A DNA stretch of 64,000 nucleotides from Vampirovibrio chlorellavorus. Lineage in GTDB: Bacteria > Cyanobacteriota > Vampirovibrionia > Vampirovibrionales > Vampirovibrionaceae. The stretch lies in NCBI RefSeq assembly GCF_003149375.1, contig NZ_QFWH01000002.1, forward strand, positions 186,001 to 250,000, read 5' to 3'. Below the pieces are notes generated by a model. The model did not search any database. It was not told where the DNA came from and saw only the letters and a list, made by a program, of their open reading frames with translations. This document shows positions 25,955 through 33,953 of the stretch, piece by piece. The translations under genes were made by a program, and so were the position numbers. The stretch's first letter is position 1; each line of letters opens with the position of its first letter.

Positions 25955-27058
25955 ATGTCTACGATTGCCCAAAGTTCCACCTCACTCAACGCGGATTCCC
26001 ACCCCAGAATTGACGAAAACGAAGCCCTTCGCCTGCTGCGAGAGGCCAGTCTGTTTGAACTGGGCCTGATGGCCGAGGCGGTCAAGGAGCGCTTTCACCC
26101 CCCCGGTTCCCCGGTGACCTTTGTCATCGATCGCAATGTGAACTACACCAACGTGTGCAATGTGGACTGCCTGTTCTGCGCCTTTTACCGCCACAAGGAC
26201 GATGCCGACGCGTACACCCTGAATTACTTTCAGATCAAGGAAAAAACCCAGGAACTGGTCGATGCCGGCGGCACCCAACTGCTGCTGCAAGGCGGGGTCA
26301 ACCCCGATTTGCCGTTTGAATACTACCTGGATGTGGTGCGCAACCTGCGCAAGGACTTCCCCACCCTGACCATCCACTCTTTTTCTCCCACCGAAATCGC
26401 CTACATGACCCAGATCACCGGTAAAAGCCTGCAATGGGTGATTGAGCAACTGATTGAGGCGGGCATTTCCTCCATTCCGGGGGCCGGGGGCGAAATTTTG
26501 CACGATGACATCCGCCGTAAGGTCAGCCACAAAAAAGTCAGTACCCACGACTGGCTGGAAGTGATGGAAGTGGCCCATGGGCTGGGCCTGAAAACATCGG
26601 CCACCATGATGTTTGGCATGATGGAAGAGGACTGGCACATTGTGGATCACCTGTTCCAGATTCGGAATTTGCAGGATAAAACTGGTGGTTTCCTCAGCTT
26701 TATTCCCTGGACTTTCCAAAAGCTGAACACCAAGCTGGAAAAATTGCCCAATCCACCCGCTACTGGCGTGGAGTATCTCAAAGTCAGCGCCCTGGCCCGC
26801 ATTGTGCTGGATAATATTCCCAACATCGGGGCCTCCTGGATCACTCAGGGGCTCAAGATCGGCCAAACTGCCCTCAGAATGGGGGCCAACGATATGGGCG
26901 GCCTGTTGTTGGAAGAGAATGTGGTGACCCAGTGCGGCATTAACCCCACCCGCAAAAGCGTGGAAGAGATGGTCAAGGTCATTCATCGGGCCGGATTTGA
27001 CGCCGCCCAGCGGGATACGGCCTATAACATTTTGCAAACCTACCCACAGCAGGCCTGA
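25955..27058 (+). CDS. mqnC: Cyclic dehypoxanthine futalosine synthase
   Basis: MqnC is a radical SAM enzyme that cyclises dehypoxanthine futalosine, a step of the futalosine route to menaquinone. The 367-residue protein has the cluster motif NYTNVCNVDCLFCAFYR with Cys68, Cys72 and Cys75, then QGGVNPDLP, HSFSPTEI, and the family signature IPGAGGEIL. GANDMGG near the C-terminus is also typical. The ATG at 25955 has a weak AGGAT 15 bases upstream. The gene implies the organism uses menaquinone made through futalosine. No other mqn gene is nearby. Confidence 0.93.
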   Translation: MSTIAQSSTSLNADSHPRIDENEALRLLREASLFELGLMAEAVKERFHPPGSPVTFVIDRNVNYTNVCNVDCLFCAFYRHKDDADAYTLNYFQIKEKTQELVDAGGTQLLLQGGVNPDLPFEYYLDVVRNLRKDFPTLTIHSFSPTEIAYMTQITGKSLQWVIEQLIEAGISSIPGAGGEILHDDIRRKVSHKKVSTHDWLEVMEVAHGLGLKTSATMMFGMMEEDWHIVDHLFQIRNLQDKTGGFLSFIPWTFQKLNTKLEKLPNPPATGVEYLKVSALARIVLDNIPNIGASWITQGLKIGQTALRMGANDMGGLLLEENVVTQCGINPTRKSVEEMVKVIHRAGFDAAQRDTAYNILQTYPQQA

Positions 27059-27246
27059 TTTTAACCCCTGTGATGTGCCCATTTCCCGAATTCCTCTATT
27101 GAGAGGAACACCCGGCGCATGGTTTCAGGCTATGCTGGGGGGAAGCAGGTTTAGGCCTTGCTGTATTGAATGTTGAGAACGGGTTCTGGGTGCCGGTTTA
27201 CCAGAGATTGAACCTTCGATAAACGGGCACTCATCCCTTTTGAGCG

Positions 27247-28119
27247 ATGCTGCGAATCCTGTATATTTTTTGTGACGTGTTGGCTGCCCTGTTTGCGGTT
27301 ATTTCGCCAGTGGCCATTTTTCATTGGTTGTTGCTTGCGGTCAATAACAAGGCCCTAAACCCTTTTTTGGGGCCTTTGACCCAGTTGTTTGCCCCCTTGA
27401 ACGCGACAGTGCAGCTTTTTATCACCCCCCCGGTCCTGTATTTTAACCGGCAGGAGATTTCTACCACGCAGGGGATTGTGGCCTGCGTGTTTACGGTGTT
27501 GTTTTTTGGGTTGAGCATTCTGTCGGAATATTTCAAGACGATCGAGCAGCGCCGTGATCTGGAGCATCAGGCCGAATTGCAGCGGACTCGCTTGAAACGC
27601 TTGCATGCCTTACAGGAGACCCGGCAAAAAAAGCTGGTGACAAATCGTTGGTATCTGGTTCAGGTCAATTATGATTCGAGTCACTGCCCTGCCGGCGCCC
27701 AGTTGCTGGAGCAAGGGCCCGCCCGGCAGGCCGGAAAACCCCTGGATCGGGATTTTAGTGACTTCACCCTGGAATTTTCGTCACTGTCGCAATCTATCCA
27801 CTATGCCCTGACTGCTTCCCAAGCCGTGTTGAGTCATTACGCCTTGCTGCGTCCCAAGGATCCTCAGCCTCCCTTCCGTATTGGCATTCACGTCCTGGAT
27901 CGGGAAACCACTTTTGAGGCGGCCTTGCAGGAAATGCAGCGGCTGACTTCTTTTGCAGGATCTAACAGTATTGTGTTTTCCCAAAGTGTCCGGGAAACGC
28001 TGGAGGCGGAAGGGCAAAGCCTGGCCTACAAGTTTCAGTCAATGGGCCTGTACACTGTGGGTGGCCGGGAGCAGGAGCTTTACAGACTATTTAACGCCAA
28101 GCCTACCGCGTCTTTTTAG
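27247..28119 (+). CDS. Membrane protein with a decayed class III nucleotide cyclase domain
   Basis: The 290-residue protein has an N-terminal hydrophobic region with probably three helices (about 1-32, 45-60, 76-98), a basic coiled-coil linker (100-132, RRDLEHQAELQRTRLKRLHALQE) and a C-terminal domain from about 135. The last 75 residues follow the end of a class III cyclase: FRIGIHVLDR for RIGIHxG, a helix, then SIVFSQSVRETL and SMGLYTVGGREQELYRLF for the closing G-Y-LKG---V-LY. The GE(V/L)..G.VN catalytic core is replaced, so it is likely inactive and may sense or bind partners. No ribosome binding site is strong. Confidence 0.65.
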   Translation: MLRILYIFCDVLAALFAVISPVAIFHWLLLAVNNKALNPFLGPLTQLFAPLNATVQLFITPPVLYFNRQEISTTQGIVACVFTVLFFGLSILSEYFKTIEQRRDLEHQAELQRTRLKRLHALQETRQKKLVTNRWYLVQVNYDSSHCPAGAQLLEQGPARQAGKPLDRDFSDFTLEFSSLSQSIHYALTASQAVLSHYALLRPKDPQPPFRIGIHVLDRETTFEAALQEMQRLTSFAGSNSIVFSQSVRETLEAEGQSLAYKFQSMGLYTVGGREQELYRLFNAKPTASF

Positions 28120-28387
28120 GGGGCGGATCCGGGAAGGCGGCAGTGGGATGTCGCAAACGGGCTTCAAGGGGGGCAAGGGTTTTATCAGGCCGGGTTGTAA
28201 TAAGTTTGTTACACCATTTTTCGACCCGGGGGCAATTCTGTCTTTTTGATTGTTTTTATTATATTGGCTGAACTATATCTCAGGATTACCCGAGAGAGTA
28301 AATGTATGGATTGATGGCGAAATATAGTCAGCATTCGTTCATTCTTTTTTTAGGCTTATCAATCTGAATTTTTGGAGGACAACGGTA

Positions 28388-28657
28388 ATGTCAGTACCAG
28401 GCGGCTTTTTATTTCCCAATCCCTTTTTGACTCAAGGGGTTTTCCCCAACCTGCCCGGTGGTCAGCGGGCCGCATTTTCTCAAGATATTGGGGCTTTGCT
28501 CTTTTTCACCAGTGGTCAACCGTTAAACACGGTCTTCTATCCACAGTTTAACCCCTTCTCATTTAATACAAGTTTCCAAGGTTTATTTGATGGGCCTTTT
28601 CAGCAGCCAATATTGTTCCCAGGAAGTGGAACCAACCTGTTTCTGGGTGGCCGCTAG
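28388..28657 (+). CDS. Small Phe/Pro/Gly-rich protein of unknown function
   Basis: The 89-residue product follows a strong GGAGGA site nine bases from the ATG. It is built from Phe, Pro, Gly, Asn and Gln (FLFPNPFLTQGVFPN, then NPFSFNTSFQGLF and PGSGTNLFLGG), with almost no charged residues. No signal peptide, helix or known domain is evident. Such low-complexity aromatic composition is seen in structural or phase-separating proteins, which is only a suggestion here. A long 5' region and a downstream hairpin mark it as a single-gene transcript. Confidence 0.55.
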   Translation: MSVPGGFLFPNPFLTQGVFPNLPGGQRAAFSQDIGALLFFTSGQPLNTVFYPQFNPFSFNTSFQGLFDGPFQQPILFPGSGTNLFLGGR

Positions 28658-28683
28658 GCTTTATTATTTACAAAGTATTTGTA

Positions 28684-28708
28684 AAAACTGGTTTGAGAAA
28701 CCGGTTTT
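28684..28708. terminator. Hairpin after the small Phe-rich gene
   Basis: AAAACTGGTTT and AAACCGGTTTT (one G-U type pair) form an eleven-pair stem with a GAG loop. The T run is short (four bases), so termination is probable but not certain. Confidence 0.5.
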
Positions 28709-28808
28709 AGAGATTCGTCAACTGACAACAGACCCTTATTGTCCCCTTTTGGCAGCGTGCGTCCCTGACTACGCTGTTTTCTTTTTTCTTCGGTCATTGG
28801 GGTGGCTG

Positions 28809-29867
28809 TTAAAACAGTTTCATTAATTGTTTAACCTGCTGAAGCGTCTCCTGACAGCGGGCACGGGCCTGATCGCCGCCGGTTTTCAGCAGCGCTTCCA
28901 CCTGGGCCTTGTCGGATGCGTACAGGGCCCGGCGTTCCCGCATGGGAGCCATCTGCGCGTTAATCAGCTCGCCCAGCTGTTTTTTGCAATCCATACAACC
29001 CCGGGCTGCCGCACGGCACTCCTCAGCGGTCACCGCCTGAGCGCTGGCATCGGCAAAGGCCTGGTAGTACTTGTAAACCACTTCGCAGTTTTCCGGCGTC
29101 CCGGGGTCGGTGCGCTTGATTCGGGCTGGATCGGTAATGGCCGTTTTCACCTTGCTCCAGGTCTCTTCGGCGGAATCGCTCAGGTAAATGGCGTTGTTGA
29201 AGGATTTCCCCATTTTGCGGCCATCCAGCCCAATGAGCATGGGTGTTTTAGTCAGCAGGGGGCGAGGTTCGGCGAATAAGTCGGTTTGATAGAGGTGATT
29301 AAAGCGGCGGGCAATGTCTCTGGAAATCTCCAGATGGGCCAACTGGTCTTTGCCCACCGGCACCAACCCGGCCCGAACCGAGAGAATATCCACGGTTTGC
29401 AGCACCGGATACCCCAGCAGGCCGTAAGACAAATCTTCATGCAACATGGCCACCATGTCCTTCAGGGTGGGATCGGTCTGTACCCATTTGGCCGGGGTAA
29501 TCATGCTCAGCAGCAGGTGGAGTTCGGCAATTTCCGGGATGGAAGACTGCACAAACAGGGTGGCTTTTTGCGGATCAATGCCAGCGGCCAGCCAATCCAA
29601 AGCCATTTCCAGGATATTGTCTCTCAAGCTGGCCGTGTCATCGTACTTGGTGGTGAGGGCATGCCAGTCGGCAATGGAGAAAAAGCAGGGGTACTGGTCT
29701 TGCAGGGTAACCCAGTTTTTAAGAACGCCCATGTAGTGCCCCAGGTGGAGCTTACCGGTGGGGCGCATGCCGGACATGACCACTTTGGCCGATGCGGGCA
29801 GCTTTTCAATTTCTTTCAGGTTGAGAATTTCAGTGGGGGCGGGGGGGGATTGGTTTGGCTCAGTCAT
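28809..29867 (-). CDS. trpS: Tryptophanyl-tRNA synthetase
   Basis: TrpRS charges tRNA-Trp. The 352-residue protein has the HIGH-type HLGH motif at about 41-44 (RPTGKLHLGHYMG) and KMGKS near 220 in place of KMSKS, a variant known in TrpRS. SIADWHALT and GLLGYPVLQTVDIL are family blocks. The N-terminus is about 28 residues longer than usual. No Shine-Dalgarno precedes the ATG; a near-consensus promoter ends nine bases before it, so the message is probably leaderless. Its substrate tRNA-Trp lies at 58476 in this window. Confidence 0.95.
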   Translation of the reverse strand: MTEPNQSPPAPTEILNLKEIEKLPASAKVVMSGMRPTGKLHLGHYMGVLKNWVTLQDQYPCFFSIADWHALTTKYDDTASLRDNILEMALDWLAAGIDPQKATLFVQSSIPEIAELHLLLSMITPAKWVQTDPTLKDMVAMLHEDLSYGLLGYPVLQTVDILSVRAGLVPVGKDQLAHLEISRDIARRFNHLYQTDLFAEPRPLLTKTPMLIGLDGRKMGKSFNNAIYLSDSAEETWSKVKTAITDPARIKRTDPGTPENCEVVYKYYQAFADASAQAVTAEECRAAARGCMDCKKQLGELINAQMAPMRERRALYASDKAQVEALLKTGGDQARARCQETLQQVKQLMKLF

Positions 29868-29876
29868 AATGGCCCC

Positions 29877-29905
29877 ATTATAGGGGAAGCGCCGCCGCCT
29901 GTCAT
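29877..29905 (-). promoter_or_regulatory. Promoter of trpS directly before the start codon
   Basis: On the minus strand ATGACA (29905-29900) and TATAAT (29882-29877) are separated by 17 bases. The start site would fall near 29870, two to four bases before the ATG at 29867. Confidence 0.65.
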
Positions 29906-30030
29906 TGGCGCATTCTGAAACAGTTGCCGGACAGTAATCGCCAAGGGCAATGCCATGGCTTGCGGGCTGCGCCCAGCTTTACATGCGTTTGGGGAAGGGG
30001 TACGCGCCTGACTCAAAGGCTGCGCGGCCT

Positions 30031-30669
30031 TTAGTTTTGGGTGGAAATGGGGGCGCTGGCTTCCAGTTGGGCCAGTATTTCTGTGCGGGGCAAGGGCTTG
30101 GGGCCTTTTTCCATGGGGCGCGGTTTGCCACGCATATTTTTTAGAGCCCGTCGGGCCTTGCGAATCTCTAAATCCGGGACTTCCCACAGCTTCCCCAGAG
30201 AGTCCTTGACCCGAAAGCGGCCCAATAACTGGTTCAGGTCCGCTTCGTTTTCGGTGATGTTGTGGATGCGAATCAGTTCACGGGCGTTTAAGGCATGCGG
30301 TAAGGGAGACTCGGCTGTTTGTAGCCGAATAAACTCGCTGCCAATCAGGCGGGGTTTGCTGTAGCCAATATCCCGAACGACCACCGGTTCCCGACCCACA
30401 TTAGACACAATGGCGCACAGGGCAGGCTTACCCTCCGGGCTGGATTCCACGGTGAGTTCCACTTGCAGTCGCCCTTGCCGGGCCCGTTCCTTGTAGATGT
30501 CCCACATAAAATCCAGCAATTTAAAGCTCAGGGTGATCAGCAGACCAATGGAGGTCAGTAAAATACTGGTGGTGCCCACCGGCTCGGTGGCCCACATGTG
30601 GTTCAGGACTTCCAGACCGTAAACCGGATCGACCAGAATGCGGTGGTTCAGCAAATGAAAAGCAAGCAC
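30031..30669 (-). CDS. Membrane-anchored protein of unknown function
   Basis: I chose the GTG at 30669 because GGAG lies seven bases upstream; the frame runs on to 30780 without a better site. The product has about 212 residues. One membrane helix (about residues 35-55, ILLTSIGLLITLSFKLLDF) follows a short exterior segment, and the rest is a soluble domain with beta character (LQVELTVESSPEGKPALCAIVSNVG) ending in a basic tail with many Arg, Lys and Pro. I recognise no family. It is downstream of, and reads in the same direction as, the prepilin peptidase gene. Confidence 0.5.
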   Translation of the reverse strand: MLAFHLLNHRILVDPVYGLEVLNHMWATEPVGTTSILLTSIGLLITLSFKLLDFMWDIYKERARQGRLQVELTVESSPEGKPALCAIVSNVGREPVVVRDIGYSKPRLIGSEFIRLQTAESPLPHALNARELIRIHNITENEADLNQLLGRFRVKDSLGKLWEVPDLEIRKARRALKNMRGKPRPMEKGPKPLPRTEILAQLEASAPISTQN

Positions 30670-30816
30670 GGCACTTCTCCAACGTGAGGACGCAAGGGGG
30701 ATCTTGAGGAGGCTTACGAAAATTAAAACCGACCGTTGAAAATGATGAATCTCAATGAAGAGAGTAGCACAAAAACCCATCGGCTCGACAATAGGCTTTG
30801 GGCAAGGGTCGTTTTT

Positions 30817-31845
30817 CTAGTGCCGCAGCAAGTAGTGCTGGTACCAGCCAATCAGATCGTTTCCCCAGTACAGGGACACCAGAATGCCGATAATCAGGGC
30901 CGGGCCCAAGGGTAAATAGGTAAAGGTCTGGGCGGTGCGCACCTGCTTGAGGAAGACCAATAGCGAAATCAGCGAGAGTATGAGGCAACCCAGGCTGATC
31001 CAGACCGTCGTTTCCGCGGGAAGCCCCGAGTTCATCAGTAACAGGGGACTGGTGCCACACCCCAGAGCGACCGCCCCGGAGATGAGAGAAACATATTGTT
31101 TGTTTTGAATCCATTGAAGGATCAGTAAGGGGATGGCTGGAATGGTTTGGGCCAGAAAGCCCAAGCCCAGCGCCAAAACCGTCAGTGGCCAGCCTAGAAA
31201 GGCGCCGGCGCCCATCATCAAAAAGGTGTCTCCGTGGCCAAACCCTTCCGTGCCAAAGAAGAACAGGGAAAGCAGAATCATGCCCTCAAAGAAAATCAGT
31301 GAAATCAACATGGCCCATAAGGCCGATATCAGGGCCTCGGGCACATGTAGCACCAACGCGCCTAAATCCACAGTAAAGGCCGTTCCCTCCATCCCGCCCA
31401 GATTCAGCAGGCTGTAAAGCAATCCGACGGGGATGAGCATGTAGATGGAGTTGAAGTTAAAAATCAGGCTTTCCCGCAGGTCGGTGATGAAAATGACAAT
31501 GAGGTTGGCAATCATGAACATTAAAAAGGCCGATTGCCAGTTCAGGCCAAAAAACCACACGGTAAAACAGAACAGGGCCCCTGTGGCCAGCTCAATCAGC
31601 GGATACTGAATGCTAATAGGAGCCTTGCAATTGTGGCATTTGCCCCCCAGCAGCAGATAGCTAAGGACCGGAATGTTATCAACAGGGCGTAGTTTGGTAT
31701 CGCACTTAGGGCAGTGAGAGGGGGGTAGCACAATGGGCTCATCGGCCAGAAAGCGCAGGGCCATAACGTTCAAAAAGCTGCCCACGCACAGCCCAATCAC
31801 AAAAATAAAGGGAATCCAGAAGGCCTGCGTAACGGGGTCAAACAC
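30817..31845 (-). CDS. pilD: Type IV prepilin peptidase (A24 family)
   Basis: This inner-membrane aspartyl protease removes prepilin leaders and often methylates the new N-terminus. The 342-residue protein has the full PilD-type N-terminal domain with two CxxC pairs (Cys45, 48, 70, 73) and the two catalytic Asp residues in ITDLRES (Asp122) and FGHGD (Asp206). Eight or so hydrophobic segments are visible. The presence of the methyltransferase-type Cys domain separates it from the shorter TadV. It probably serves the pilins of the Tad locus at 42-52 kb. A SigF-like gene lies 56 bases upstream. Confidence 0.9.
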   Translation of the reverse strand: MFDPVTQAFWIPFIFVIGLCVGSFLNVMALRFLADEPIVLPPSHCPKCDTKLRPVDNIPVLSYLLLGGKCHNCKAPISIQYPLIELATGALFCFTVWFFGLNWQSAFLMFMIANLIVIFITDLRESLIFNFNSIYMLIPVGLLYSLLNLGGMEGTAFTVDLGALVLHVPEALISALWAMLISLIFFEGMILLSLFFFGTEGFGHGDTFLMMGAGAFLGWPLTVLALGLGFLAQTIPAIPLLILQWIQNKQYVSLISGAVALGCGTSPLLLMNSGLPAETTVWISLGCLILSLISLLVFLKQVRTAQTFTYLPLGPALIIGILVSLYWGNDLIGWYQHYLLRH

Positions 31846-31901
31846 GGGGTTTTCTTTCTATTCAGTTCACACGATGGCTTTTGTGAGTGGCGGAAAATTT
31901 T

Positions 31902-32792
31902 TTATGAAGAGGTCCCCTGATCCGCTTTCAGCGTTTGGGACAATAAATCCAGCGCTTTGCGCAACCGGCGGCTCACCTGCATTTGAGAGATACCCAGACG
32001 CTCGGCGATTTCGGTTTGGCTGAGGTCTTCGTAGTAGGTCATGGTGATGACATCCCGCAGATCGGGTTTCAGGTTGGCCATGGCCCGCTCAATGACCAGC
32101 CGGTTTTCATGGGTTTCCCGGAACTCGGTTTGGGCGTGGTCGACCAGTCGTTCCATGTAGACCGTTTCATTGCCGCCGTTGTCATTGACCAGATACTGAT
32201 CCAGCGAAACGGGCAGGCGGCGACGCTCAATGTCCTGGGCCTGGGTAATCTTGGTGACCGGGCATTGCAGTTCCTCGGCGATTTCCAGGTCGGTGGGGGT
32301 GCGCCCCAGATATTCGGTCAGCTTGTGGACAATCTGATTGATTCGGTAGTACAGCTCGTACATCTGCCGGGGGGCCTTGATCATGGCCGTTTTGTCCCGG
32401 AGGTAGTGGCGGATTTCCCCGGTAATGAAATAGGTGGCATAGGTTTTAAAGCTGGTGCCCACCAGGGGGTTGAATTTATCAATGGCTTTCAGCAGACCAA
32501 TATTGCCCACCTGAATCAGGTCTTCCACCGGATCGGAGCTGCGCCGGGCCAGTCCGTGGGCGATTTTTTTAACGTAAGGCATCACCCGGGCCACAATCTG
32601 GTCGCGCAATTTTTCTTTGCTTTGGGCGTCCAAATCGCAGCTGAGATAACTATGGAGCAAGTCTTCCAGATCGCTGGAGAAGATATCTTCCGAAGATGCT
32701 CTGGTAGGCGTACTGCTCACGAAGTCACCGTCCTCTAACTCACTCAGCTCTGGATAACATTCGCGGCTCTCCTGATGAAACGGGTCAAACAC
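31902..32792 (-). CDS. SigF/SigB-type group 3 RNA polymerase sigma factor
   Basis: The 296-residue protein is a group 3 sigma factor. A long acidic N-terminal part (1-65) precedes region 2 (about 70-150, VMPYVKKIAHGLARRS, DLIQVGNIGLLKAIDKFNP, SFKTYATYFITGEIRHYLRD), region 3 (about 155-225) and region 4 with a helix-turn-helix near the end (LSQTEIAERLGISQMQVSRRLRKAL). In Cyanobacteria the related SigF controls pili and motility, and here the neighbour is the prepilin peptidase. It has an extended -10 promoter. No anti-sigma gene is adjacent. Confidence 0.88.
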   Translation of the reverse strand: MFDPFHQESRECYPELSELEDGDFVSSTPTRASSEDIFSSDLEDLLHSYLSCDLDAQSKEKLRDQIVARVMPYVKKIAHGLARRSSDPVEDLIQVGNIGLLKAIDKFNPLVGTSFKTYATYFITGEIRHYLRDKTAMIKAPRQMYELYYRINQIVHKLTEYLGRTPTDLEIAEELQCPVTKITQAQDIERRRLPVSLDQYLVNDNGGNETVYMERLVDHAQTEFRETHENRLVIERAMANLKPDLRDVITMTYYEDLSQTEIAERLGISQMQVSRRLRKALDLLSQTLKADQGTSS

Positions 32793-32839
32793 GCTTTCAA
32801 GGTGCGGGGCCGGCGACGAAGTATAAAGATGCTTTCGGC

Positions 32840-32868
32840 ATTATAGCATCGCAAGGGCTGCGGCCCTT
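32840..32868 (-). promoter_or_regulatory. Extended -10 promoter with a palindrome at the -35 region
   Basis: On the minus strand TGC-TATAAT (32848-32840) is a perfect extended -10. No good -35 is present; instead AAGGGC-N4-GCCCTT (32868-32853) is a perfect inverted repeat that could be an operator or activator site for the SigF-like gene. Confidence 0.5.
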
Positions 32869-32944
32869 TCCTAAAGATGGTTGATTTTTTCGGGTGGATT
32901 GTAATACAAATTAAGGAACGAAACGGTGTCCCCTGTTATTCCAA

Positions 32945-33907
32945 ATGTTCGCATCGTTCAGATGCCTGGCATCAACAGGGATTTTAAACGAAAGGTTTGT
33001 AGTCCGCTTGGAACTCACCCACTCCGTAACCGAGTCCAAAAAGCCCAAAACCATACTGGTGGCAGAACATTCCGGTTTCTGTCACGGGGTTCAAAAAGCC
33101 GTGGATAAAACACTGGCGGTTGGGGAAAGCAGTGATAAGCCCGTTTATGTTCTAGGGCAGTTGATTCACAATCAGCAAGTGATTGATCACCTGGATGCCA
33201 AGCATATCAAAACCGTATCCTCCCTGGATGAAGTGCCGCCGGGAAGCGTTTGCGTCATTCGTACCCACGGGGCCCCGCCGGAGATGGTGGATGAAGCGCT
33301 GGCCAAGGGCGTGGAAGTCTCTGACGCCACCTGCCCCGATGTTCGCCTGGTGCAGAACAAGGCCATCCAGCTGGCTGAGGAAGGGTACACTGTGGTCATC
33401 GTGGGCAAGGAAGAGCATCCCGAGATTATCGGGATCAAGGCTTACTCTCAACGGGTACCGGGGGCCAAAATCGTGGCCATTAACAAGGTGAACGAGATCG
33501 CCGAGAAGCTGAAGGATGTACCTCGTCGCCGTATCGGGGTGGTGTCCCAAACCACCCAGATGGAAGAAAACTTTTTTGAGATGGTTAAAGAACTCTCCAA
33601 GGTAGCCAAAGAGCTGAAGGTGTTCAATACCATTTGCCCGGCCACTTATTTTCGGCAGAACTCCGCCCTGGAGTTGACCGGCAAAGTGGAGTTCATGGTG
33701 GTGATTGGTGGTAAAAATAGTGCCAATACCACGCATTTGGCTGAAATCTGCCGGGCGGAAGGCACGGATACCATCCACATTGAAACTTACAAGGAACTCG
33801 AAGGATGCGAGGCCCTGGAAAAGGCCAGCATCATCGGCGTCACCGCTGGGGCTTCCACCCCGGACTGGTTGATTCAGGAGGTTCTGGAGTACCTGCAAGC
33901 GCTTTAA
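32945..33907 (+). CDS. ispH: 4-hydroxy-3-methylbut-2-enyl diphosphate reductase
   Basis: IspH makes IPP and DMAPP from HMBPP, the last MEP step, with a 4Fe-4S cluster. The family begins at about residue 36 (KTILVAEHSGFCHGVQKAV), so the ATG at 32945 gives a 30-residue extension; a TTG at 33008 is a plausible true start. Cluster Cys lie in GFCHGV, DATCPDVR and TICPATYFRQ. The substrate blocks RTHGAPP, GKEEHPEIIG, VSQTTQ and GGKNSANTTHL are intact. It is divergent from the SigF-like gene and followed 46 bases later by the second S1 gene. Confidence 0.93.
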   Translation: MFASFRCLASTGILNERFVVRLELTHSVTESKKPKTILVAEHSGFCHGVQKAVDKTLAVGESSDKPVYVLGQLIHNQQVIDHLDAKHIKTVSSLDEVPPGSVCVIRTHGAPPEMVDEALAKGVEVSDATCPDVRLVQNKAIQLAEEGYTVVIVGKEEHPEIIGIKAYSQRVPGAKIVAINKVNEIAEKLKDVPRRRIGVVSQTTQMEENFFEMVKELSKVAKELKVFNTICPATYFRQNSALELTGKVEFMVVIGGKNSANTTHLAEICRAEGTDTIHIETYKELEGCEALEKASIIGVTAGASTPDWLIQEVLEYLQAL

Positions 33908-33953
33908 ACTCCAATCAACGTTACAGTTAGCAATCAAAAAGGAATTTTGATTA

